Origin: Nanogingivalis sp963517825
Lineage (GTDB): Bacteria > Patescibacteriota > Saccharimonadia > Saccharimonadales > Saccharimonadaceae
Direction of reading: 5' to 3'
Assembly: GCA_963517825.1 (NCBI GenBank)
Contig: CAUQGB010000007.1
Span: 1-36,481, forward strand
DNA length: 36,481 nt
The position numbers were made by a program, and so were the translations under genes. Position 1 is the stretch's first letter. Each line of letters begins with the position of its first letter. Positions 25,201-30,792 of the stretch are shown in pieces. Under the pieces are notes generated by a model, which was not told where the DNA came from, did no database searches, and saw only the letters and a program-made list of their open reading frames with translations.

Positions 25201-26271
25201 TTAAGCGATTGGGTTTTCTGTTTTAATGCTTGGACCTTGTGAGGTTGCAACTGAAACGCCCTTTACGTAAGCACCTTTGATTGAAGATGGTTTTTGCGAA
25301 GCAAGACTATCGAAGAATGATTTTGCATTTTCTTCAAGTTTTTCTACACCGAATGATACTTTACCAACTGAAAGGTGAACAATCGCTTGTTTGTCAACGC
25401 GGTATTCAACTTTTCCGGCTTTAGCTTCAGAAACAGCTTTAGCAACATCAGCGGCAACTGTTCCGGCTTTAGGGTTTGGCATCAATCCGCGTGGTCCAAG
25501 AAGACGAGCGTATTTACCAAGTTTTGGCATGTATGCTGGAGTTGCAATAAGAACGTCAAAGTTAAGATCTTCTTTATCAAGTTGTTTCAAGAATTCTTCA
25601 TCACCAACGATATTTGCGCCAGCTTCTTTTGCGGCTTTATGTTCGCTTTCTGGTGCGAAAACAGCAACTTTCACGTCTTTACCAGTTCCATTTGGCAAGA
25701 TAACTGTTGAACGAATGTTCTGGTCAGCTTGTCGTGGATCTACACCAAGTCGAACGTGAATTTCAACTGAAGCGTCGAATTTAGCTGGGTTTGTTTCGGT
25801 TGCAAGTTTAAGGGCGTCAGATAGGCTGTAAACAGTATCTTTTTCAACTTTTTTCGCAACTTCTTGGTATTTTTTACCTCGTCGTTCGATTCGTGGTCGA
25901 GTGATTGGTTTTGGACCTTTTTTAACAACAGCTTCAGATCCATCTAATGGAGTTGTGTCGCCTGCTGCTTTTCGAGCTTCTTTAGCTTCTTTTTCAGCAA
26001 CTTCTTCAGCGTGTTTTTTGCTGCGTTTTCCGCTTTTTGCGAATTTTTCTTCTGTTTCTACAGCTTCAACAATCTCTTCTGCAATTTCAGCTGCTTTAAC
26101 CGATTCTTCTACGGCTTCAGCTACTTCTATAGCTTCAACAATTTCTTCTGCAATTTCTTCAGCTTTAGCACCTTTGATTGCTTCATTGATTTGAGCAATT
26201 GTCATTTTTTCAGAAACTTCAAGCCCAAGAGCTTTAGCTTCTTCGATCAAGTCGGCTTTTTTCTTTGCCAT
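25201..26271 (-). CDS. rplA: Ribosomal protein L1 with a long N-terminal extension
   Basis: L1 builds the stalk at the ribosomal E site and in many bacteria represses its own mRNA. The C-terminal 226 residues (about 131-356) are ordinary L1, from GKKYQEVAKKVEKDTVYSLS through the conserved GLMPNPKAGTV. In front stand 130 extra residues. Residues 4-33 (KKADLIEEAKALGLEVSEKM...) resemble a HeH/SAP-type helix-extension-helix nucleic-acid-binding motif. An Ala/Glu-rich stretch (about 36-75) and a basic linker follow. I start at 26271 (MAKKKADLIE), behind an AAAGGAT ribosome-binding site; the in-frame ATG at 26316 has none. No rplK stands next to it. Confidence 0.92.
   Translation of the reverse strand: MAKKKADLIEEAKALGLEVSEKMTIAQINEAIKGAKAEEIAEEIVEAIEVAEAVEESVKAAEIAEEIVEAVETEEKFAKSGKRSKKHAEEVAEKEAKEARKAAGDTTPLDGSEAVVKKGPKPITRPRIERRGKKYQEVAKKVEKDTVYSLSDALKLATETNPAKFDASVEIHVRLGVDPRQADQNIRSTVILPNGTGKDVKVAVFAPESEHKAAKEAGANIVGDEEFLKQLDKEDLNFDVLIATPAYMPKLGKYARLLGPRGLMPNPKAGTVAADVAKAVSEAKAGKVEYRVDKQAIVHLSVGKVSFGVEKLEENAKSFFDSLASQKPSSIKGAYVKGVSVATSQGPSIKTENPIA
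26062..26157 (-). repeat. Internal direct repeat encoding Ala/Glu-rich linker of L1
   Basis: About 27 bp (plus-strand text AGCTTCAACAAT.TCTTCTG and on) occurs at 26062-26089 and again at 26131-26157 with one or two differences. It encodes the repeated peptide AEEIVEA. Slippage at such repeats would change the linker length without breaking the frame. Confidence 0.6.
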
Positions 26272-26364
26272 TTTTTTATCCTTTCTGTGGTAATAACGGC
26301 TTGTGCCTCCCAACATTGATTATTAACCTTTTAATTATAACAATTTTTTGAGAAAAAGTCAAAA

Positions 26365-28371
26365 CTAAATTTTATTGCTAGAAAGAGTTTTGTTTTCGCT
26401 AGAACGCATTTTGATGTAATATGCCAATAAGCTTATGACACTAAAAATTAAACCAAAAATAATCAAACTAAAGATGGAGCTTTCGAAAATCGGTTGAGAC
26501 AATCCGCCTAATATTGCTTGCCTGAAAGCGGTTAGTGAATAATAAAGCGGCATAAATGGCGCCATGTTTTGAAAAATTTGAGGTGTTGTCGCAATTGGGA
26601 ACATTCCTCCGCTGCTTGCAAGCTGTAAAATCATGAAAACGATCGAGGCAAATTGACCAACTCTGCCGAAAGCAAACATTAATGCATGAACAATCAAAAG
26701 GAATGAAAATGCCGAAACATAAGAATTCAAAACGAAAGAATTTATATCTGTAGGTGAAATGTTAAATATTCCGCTAAAAATAATTGTGAGAACTAGAGTT
26801 TCAGCTCCGGCAAATCCAGCCATAATCCCCGTTCTTGAAAGCCACCATTTAAACGCTGAACGATTCTTTTTTGGCTTATTTTGGATTGGAAACGCAATAT
26901 TAAACGAAATCGCCCCAACAAACAAACCTAATGCGATGAAATATGGCGCCATCGCTTTTCCGTATGTTGTGTCTCCTGAATTATTTGAAACTTCACTTTT
27001 AACGGGCGTTGCGATATTTTTAGCAGATTCATCCGAGAAATTGATTTTCGAAAGTTTTTCCGCGCCAGATGAAAGTTGCGAAGTTAATAGATTTGAACCA
27101 TCTTGTAGTTTTGTGGTTCCAGAATTTAGTGTGTGTATTCCTGAATTTAAAGTGTTAATTCCGAACAAAAGTTGAGCTGTGCTTTCAGGAATTTTTTGTT
27201 CATTGGTGTTAAATTCATTCATTTTTGTTGAGAAAGTTGCAACTCCGGTTGAAAGCTGTTTTTCGCCCGCTAGAATTAAATTATGCGAATTTTGTATTTT
27301 GCGTGAATTTTGCGCCAAGCTTTGTGCGGCTGGAACAATTTTTTGCGAAAATTGCGTTTGTAAGTTTTGTGATTTTTTAGCATTTTTTTGGGCGTCAGCG
27401 GTAATATTCTTTGCCGAAACCACCAGCTCATCGGCAAGATTTTTAATATTCTGATCATTGGTTTGTTCAGCTAAAATGCGCATTTTTGCCACTTTTTGAT
27501 TTAATTCCAACAAGTGTTCACTTTGATTTTTTGCGTCAGAATTATCGCTTATTGCAGAGTTTAGCGTGTTTAAGCCATTCGAAAATTCTTCGCTTTTGGC
27601 TGAAAAATCTTGCAATCCTTTCTGTAAGTTTTCGCTATTTTGACTTAAAAGATTGGTTTTGTTTGAAATTTCGGTTGCACTAAAAGCAAGTTTATTGCTA
27701 GCTTCGGCCATTTTCTGGTTTGCTGAATTTAATTTTTCCGCGCCATTTTTTAGTTTTATAACTCCAGAATTTGCTGAATTTAAACCATTATTTAAACTAC
27801 TAATCCCGTTTGAAATTTGTTCTGAGCCATTTGCTGCTTTCGAAAAACCATTTTGAACGTTCGAAAGTTGAGAAAGCAAAATCTTACTGTAGTTTTCACT
27901 AATTTGCGCTCGAACTTGTTCGCTCAGTTTTTGTGCGGCGTTGGTTGAAATCATTTCGCCAGATTTACTTTTCGAAACATTTGTCTTAAACGAAATATTT
28001 ACTTTTTGCGGATTTTCTCCCAAAAAACTAACTGAGTTTTTCGAAAAATCTTTTGGAATGTGCACAATCATGAAAGTGTCATCATCGGTCAAATCTTTCT
28101 CGGCTGTTTTTAAATCCGTAAACTGCCAGTTTAAAGTTCTTGATTGCTTAAGGTTATTGCTAATTTTGTTGCCAAGTTCAATATTTTGACCATTAAAAAT
28201 GACAGGTTCATCTTCATTTACTACTGATATCTTTAGGTTTTCGATTTTTGAATAAGGATCCCAGATTGATGCCAAAAAAGTTCCAGCATAGATAACAGGA
28301 ATAAAACTTACTATAAATAGAGTGGCTAGAAGCACACGATTTTGCTTTATTTTTCTAAAATATTTCTTCAT
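26365..28371 (-). CDS. YhgE/Pip-family membrane protein
   Basis: I start at 28371 (MKKYFRKIKQNRVLL), because a strong AGGAGGA site stands just before it; the in-frame ATG at 28404 has none. The 668-residue protein has one N-terminal membrane helix (LLATLFIVSFIPVIYAG). A long outer region (about 40-470) follows with helical repeats of the type L.SGI..LNSGTTKLQDGS. Five or six C-terminal membrane helices of the ABC-2 permease fold close it. YhgE/Pip proteins include the phage infection protein receptor of lactococci and carriers linked to type VII effectors. It is divergent from a MarR regulator with which it shares an operator, so it may be an inducible exporter. Confidence 0.85.
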   Translation of the reverse strand: MKKYFRKIKQNRVLLATLFIVSFIPVIYAGTFLASIWDPYSKIENLKISVVNEDEPVIFNGQNIELGNKISNNLKQSRTLNWQFTDLKTAEKDLTDDDTFMIVHIPKDFSKNSVSFLGENPQKVNISFKTNVSKSKSGEMISTNAAQKLSEQVRAQISENYSKILLSQLSNVQNGFSKAANGSEQISNGISSLNNGLNSANSGVIKLKNGAEKLNSANQKMAEASNKLAFSATEISNKTNLLSQNSENLQKGLQDFSAKSEEFSNGLNTLNSAISDNSDAKNQSEHLLELNQKVAKMRILAEQTNDQNIKNLADELVVSAKNITADAQKNAKKSQNLQTQFSQKIVPAAQSLAQNSRKIQNSHNLILAGEKQLSTGVATFSTKMNEFNTNEQKIPESTAQLLFGINTLNSGIHTLNSGTTKLQDGSNLLTSQLSSGAEKLSKINFSDESAKNIATPVKSEVSNNSGDTTYGKAMAPYFIALGLFVGAISFNIAFPIQNKPKKNRSAFKWWLSRTGIMAGFAGAETLVLTIIFSGIFNISPTDINSFVLNSYVSAFSFLLIVHALMFAFGRVGQFASIVFMILQLASSGGMFPIATTPQIFQNMAPFMPLYYSLTAFRQAILGGLSQPIFESSIFSLIIFGLIFSVISLLAYYIKMRSSENKTLSSNKI

Positions 28372-28414
28372 CTTCCTCCTAATAAAAATAGTTGTATTTA
28401 TCAACGATTACTCT

Positions 28415-28443
28415 ATTGTATAAAATATTGTTGTAAAAGTCAA
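28415..28443 (-). promoter_or_regulatory. Promoter of the YhgE/Pip gene
   Basis: Minus-strand TTGACT (28438-28443), 17-bp spacer, TACAAT (28415-28420). This leaves a leader of about 36 nt with a good ribosome-binding site. The operator at 28423-28451 covers the -35 and spacer. Confidence 0.7.
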
Positions 28444-28451
28444 CAATATTT
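28423..28451. promoter_or_regulatory. MarR-type operator, 11-bp inverted repeat
   Basis: Perfect arms AAATATTGTTG (28423-28433) and CAACAATATTT (28441-28451) are separated by 7 bp. It overlaps the -35 boxes of both divergent promoters, so one dimer could silence both genes. The MarR product encoded at 28466 is the likely ligand (inference). Confidence 0.7.
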
Positions 28452-28459
28452 GGTATAAT
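28431..28459 (+). promoter_or_regulatory. Leaderless promoter of the MarR gene
   Basis: TTGTAA (28431-28436), 17 bp, then TATAAT (28454-28459). The ATG at 28466 is 6 nt after the -10, so transcription should start on the A of the start codon. Confidence 0.7.
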
Positions 28460-28465
28460 TATTTT

Positions 28466-28891
28466 ATGGAAGAAAAAATTCTTGATTTGTTGCAAAAAAT
28501 TAATACAATTTATCGCTCGGCACAAAAATATGCAACACGTGAGCTTTCGAAAAATGATATTTCAGCTATTGAGGCTGCAATTTTAACCAAGATTTGTAAT
28601 TCTTCTGCTCCGCAAGATGAAATCTCTAAAGAAATAGGTGTTGATAAGGCTTATATTTCGCGAGTTTTAGCTAAAATGGAAGAGAAAAATTTAATTTTAA
28701 AGAAAAACTCACAGAAAGATAAGCGAATTCGTGAAATTGAAATTACAAAACTAGGTAAAGAAAAACTGAACATTCGGCAGCAAATTCTAGTTAAATGGTG
28801 TGAAGAAACCTTTGGCGATATTTCTTTAAAGGAATTAAACTTATTGACTGAAACTATTGAAATAATTTCAAATAAAGCAAACGAAAAGTAG
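28466..28891 (+). CDS. MarR-family transcriptional regulator
   Basis: The 141-residue winged-helix protein is the usual size for MarR. The recognition region QDEISKEIGVDKAYISRVLA is followed by the wing (KKNSQKDKRIREIEITKLG), and the dimer helices lie at both ends. It is divergent from the YhgE/Pip gene, with an 11-bp inverted repeat over both promoters, so it probably represses both until a ligand releases it. The gene appears to be transcribed without a leader. Confidence 0.88.
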   Translation: MEEKILDLLQKINTIYRSAQKYATRELSKNDISAIEAAILTKICNSSAPQDEISKEIGVDKAYISRVLAKMEEKNLILKKNSQKDKRIREIEITKLGKEKLNIRQQILVKWCEETFGDISLKELNLLTETIEIISNKANEK

Positions 28892-28927
28892 CCCTAAAAT
28901 ACATAGGCTTTGTTTTGAAAACTATAA

Positions 28928-28956
28928 TTGACTTTTTGGGTTGAATTTGGTAAAAT
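28928..28956 (+). promoter_or_regulatory. Promoter of tRNA-Glu
   Basis: TTGACT (28928-28933), 17-bp spacer, then TAAAAT (28951-28956) with TGG before it. The tRNA begins 9 nt after the -10. Confidence 0.7.
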
Positions 28957-28965
28957 TAAAACATT

Positions 28966-29040
28966 GGCCTCATCGTCTAACGGTTAGGACACAAGGTTCT
29001 CATCCTTGCAATCGGGGTTCAATTCCCCGTGAGGTCACCA
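28966..29040 (+). tRNA. tRNA-Glu (anticodon CTC)
   Basis: The 75-nt sequence folds as a cloverleaf. The acceptor stem is GGCCTCA / TGAGGTC with one G-U pair, followed by discriminator A and an encoded CCA. The anticodon stem CAAGG / CCTTG holds the loop TTCTCAT with anticodon CTC, and the T arm is CGGGGTTCAATTCCCCG. It marks the border between core genes and the mobile element on its right; tRNA 3' ends are common integration sites. Confidence 0.95.
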
Positions 29041-29052
29041 ATTTGATAATTG

Positions 29053-29085
29053 AGACTGTTTTGTGAAAATGAAGCAGTCTTTTTT
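29053..29085 (+). terminator. Terminator after tRNA-Glu
   Basis: Stem AGACTGTTT / AAGCAGTCT (9 bp with one G-U) is followed by a run of T. Confidence 0.75.
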
Positions 29086-29087
29086 AT

Positions 29088-29123
29088 ATCCCTGCAGTAG
29101 GTACGATTCTGCAGGGATTTTTT
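29088..29123 (+). terminator. Second strong terminator behind the tRNA
   Basis: A perfect 10-bp stem ATCCCTGCAG / CTGCAGGGAT with an 11-nt loop and T6 stands directly after the first terminator. The rest of the 328-bp gap to the first element gene holds an imperfect hairpin (GAGGCGATT / AATCACCTC, 29136-29160), an A-rich stretch, and the long hairpin at 29293. Confidence 0.8.
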
Positions 29124-29292
29124 GTTGCTCCAATTGAGGCGATTCCATGTAAATCACCTCTGAGGACTAGCAAAACCTTCAAATGTGAAACTTAACAATC
29201 TGGCGACTAAAAATTAAAAAATAAACTAAGAACGAAAACCGCAAAAATAGTAAAGATTAAAGATTGCGAGCCAATAGTTCAAAGTTTATTCG

Positions 29293-29357
29293 TTCATTAG
29301 CTCAGTCGGGCTGATAGGTTGCCCACCTTTTGCTATCGGCCTAGCTGAGCTAATGAA
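29293..29357 (+). ncRNA. Long leader hairpin with tRNA D-arm-like sequence
   Basis: A 13-bp perfect stem (TTCATTAGCTCAG 29293-29305 / CTGAGCTAATGAA 29345-29357) is extended, past a 3x3 internal loop, by a second 9-bp stem (GGCTGATAG 29309-29317 / CTATCGGCC 29333-29341). The left arm, ATTAGCTCAGTCGG, resembles the D-arm of many tRNAs, but there is no T arm. No T-run follows, so it is not a terminator. It ends 11 nt before the first gene of the element and may control its expression or be a processing site. Confidence 0.6.
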
Positions 29358-29368
29358 GAAAGAATTTT

Positions 29369-29647
29369 ATGAAAAATATTAATGAAAACGAGTTCGAAAA
29401 AGAGTTCGAGAAAATCAAGAACTCGAAAATCGAACTCAAACCAAAAACACAAAAAGGAGAAAATATGAAAAATATTAAGAAATTTAACTGGAAAAAATTA
29501 ATCGAAACAACTAAAACAATTGTAATTTACACTGCTATAATTGCAGGTTTGGCTTTCTATTTTGGAATGAAGCACGGCGAAGCTAACACAAAAGTAAATA
29601 ACGATAAATTAGTTGAGACTATTCGAAATTTAAACCAAAGCAAGTAA
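29369..29647 (+). CDS. Small single-pass membrane protein, possible first part of a frameshifted lysozyme
   Basis: The frame has two candidate starts. The ATG at 29369 gives 92 residues. The ATG at 29465 (MKNIKKFNWKK) has a strong AAGGAG site before it and gives 60 residues, which I think is the main product. After a basic start comes one membrane helix (about TIVIYTAIIAGLAFYFGM), then a short polar tail. In its last codons, at 29626-29632, lies the heptamer A AAT TTA. A -1 shift there would lead straight into the lysozyme-domain frame. Otherwise it is an isolated membrane peptide. The first 70 bp contain nested GAGTTC / GAACTC inverted repeats. Confidence 0.6.
   Translation: MKNINENEFEKEFEKIKNSKIELKPKTQKGENMKNIKKFNWKKLIETTKTIVIYTAIIAGLAFYFGMKHGEANTKVNNDKLVETIRNLNQSK
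29626..29632 (+). promoter_or_regulatory. Candidate -1 frameshift heptamer
   Basis: A AAT TTA has the X XXY YYZ form and is in the correct phase of the upstream frame (..CGA AAT TTA AAC..). Slipping back one base enters the frame of the lysozyme-like domain, which is open from here to 30093. A possible downstream hairpin is TATCGAATTCGATA at 29657-29670, though 24 nt away, farther than usual. Confidence 0.4.
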
Positions 29648-29656
29648 GTCCAAAGG

Positions 29657-29693
29657 TATCGAATTCGATAGGTTTAAATATGGCGAATTCGCC
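29657..29693. repeat. Two adjacent perfect palindromes centred on GAATTC
   Basis: TATCGAATTCGATA (29657-29670) and GGCGAATTCGCC (29682-29693) stand 11 bp apart and flank the ATG of the lysozyme-like frame. They could be a repressor-binding pair, hairpins that control translation, or chance. They are notable because the ATG between them has no ribosome-binding site. Confidence 0.5.
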
Positions 29694-30093
29694 ACAATTA
29701 AAACCAACTCTCGAAGCTGCGACCAAGCAACCAAGCTCAGCTCGAACTGTGGAGGTTCGAGTTCAGCCCTCGCCCAAAATTGTGAGTTCACAGGTTTCTG
29801 GTCGGTGCGAAGAGTTTCGAGAATTGGTGGAAAAATACCCGTGGAATTCAAAAGTTATGCTGGCAATCGCTCGAGCGGAGAGCAATTGCAATCCAAAGTC
29901 GGATAATACTGGATTGAACCGCGACGGCTCGAATGATAAAGGATTATTCCAAATCAACTCAATTCATGGTTTCTCGGATGTAGAAAGATTAGACCCGATC
30001 CGGAACATCGAGATTGCGTTTAGGATTTGGCAGAGCCAAGGCTACCGAGCTTGGAGCGCATACAACAACGGATCTTACTTGAAATTTATATAA
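29680..30093 (+). CDS. Lysozyme/lytic transglycosylase-like domain protein
   Basis: From the ATG at 29680 the protein has 137 residues. A Pro/Ser/Gln-rich linker (1-40) leads to a lysozyme-fold domain: VMLAIARAESNCNPKS with the presumed catalytic Glu, then NDKGLFQINSIHGF and RIWQSQGYRAWSAYNNG. Such domains cut peptidoglycan strands. This reading has no signal peptide and no ribosome-binding site, which is odd for a cell-wall enzyme. Fusion to the upstream membrane segment by -1 frameshifting would solve both. Phage entry or lysis enzyme and VirB1-like secretion helper are both possible. Confidence 0.75.
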   Translation: MANSPQLKPTLEAATKQPSSARTVEVRVQPSPKIVSSQVSGRCEEFRELVEKYPWNSKVMLAIARAESNCNPKSDNTGLNRDGSNDKGLFQINSIHGFSDVERLDPIRNIEIAFRIWQSQGYRAWSAYNNGSYLKFI

Positions 30094-30114
30094 TTAACAA
30101 CAAGGAGCTTTTCT

Positions 30115-30792
30115 ATGGATAAATCTGAAAAAGATGCAAAGAAATTAGCGAATAAAAAGCGTCGTGCGCTATACGGTGAAGTCGTGCCATATGCGAACGA
30201 TCTTTTTGAAGGAGATTTGACCGCCGCTTCCAAAGAGCGAATGCTTGCCTCAATTCATATATCAATACTCGGACTAACTAAGACAGGACAAGCTCGGCCG
30301 ATTGAAGATCTAAAACGATTTATGATCATCTCGAGCCAGTTCGGCGTTAATCCGTTCAAAAATGAGATCTATGCGACATATATCTGGAATAAAACCACTG
30401 GGCGCGAAGAGCTTACGCCGATCGTATCAATTCACGGTCTTCGAAAACTCGCTCGAAGAGGCGGTAAATATTCCCACACTGGAACTGCTGAAATTACTAA
30501 GAGCGCCGATGGACAGCTCGAGAGTGTTACTGTGCCGGTTTTCGGAATTGTCAACGGCGAGCCGAAAGAATTCACAAAATATACTGCTTTCTACGATGAA
30601 TTCGTCCAGAAAAATAAGGATGATAAGCCGAAATCAACTTGGGCGAAAATGCCAATTGTAATGCTCACGAAATGTGCTGAAGCTAATGCTATTCGCCAAG
30701 CCTTCGATATTTCCGGAATTTATATTGAAGAAGAAATTTCGCGCGAAGACGAACAAATTATTAACCAAACCGAGGAGAAAATCAATGAATAG
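30115..30792 (+). CDS. bet: Bet/RecT-type single-strand DNA annealing protein
   Basis: The 225-residue protein matches the phage recombination protein Bet. The pattern FMIISSQFGVNPFKNEIYA is followed by YTPIVS-like ELTPIVSIHGLRKLARR. The closing MLTKCAEANAIRQAF with GIYIEEE is characteristic. Such proteins anneal complementary single strands and work with an exonuclease that makes them. Here the partner should be the fused nuclease-motor encoded next, whose ATG lies 8 bp inside this gene. An AAGGAG site precedes the ATG. Confidence 0.88.
   Translation: MDKSEKDAKKLANKKRRALYGEVVPYANDLFEGDLTAASKERMLASIHISILGLTKTGQARPIEDLKRFMIISSQFGVNPFKNEIYATYIWNKTTGREELTPIVSIHGLRKLARRGGKYSHTGTAEITKSADGQLESVTVPVFGIVNGEPKEFTKYTAFYDEFVQKNKDDKPKSTWAKMPIVMLTKCAEANAIRQAFDISGIYIEEEISREDEQIINQTEEKINE

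Noticed and set aside
29053..29123. Attachment-site repeat behind the tRNA.
   Set aside because: The two inverted repeats have T-runs and are better explained as terminators; a true second attachment copy would lie outside the window.
29293..29357. The hairpin as a second tRNA gene.
   Set aside because: Only the D-arm-like text matches; there is no anticodon or T arm and the right arm is simply complementary to the left.
30674..30784. Longer start of the nuclease-motor fusion at 30674.
   Set aside because: The upstream 37 codons are the shadow of the bet gene; the ATG at 30785 has GAGGAG at the right distance and starts the nuclease domain.
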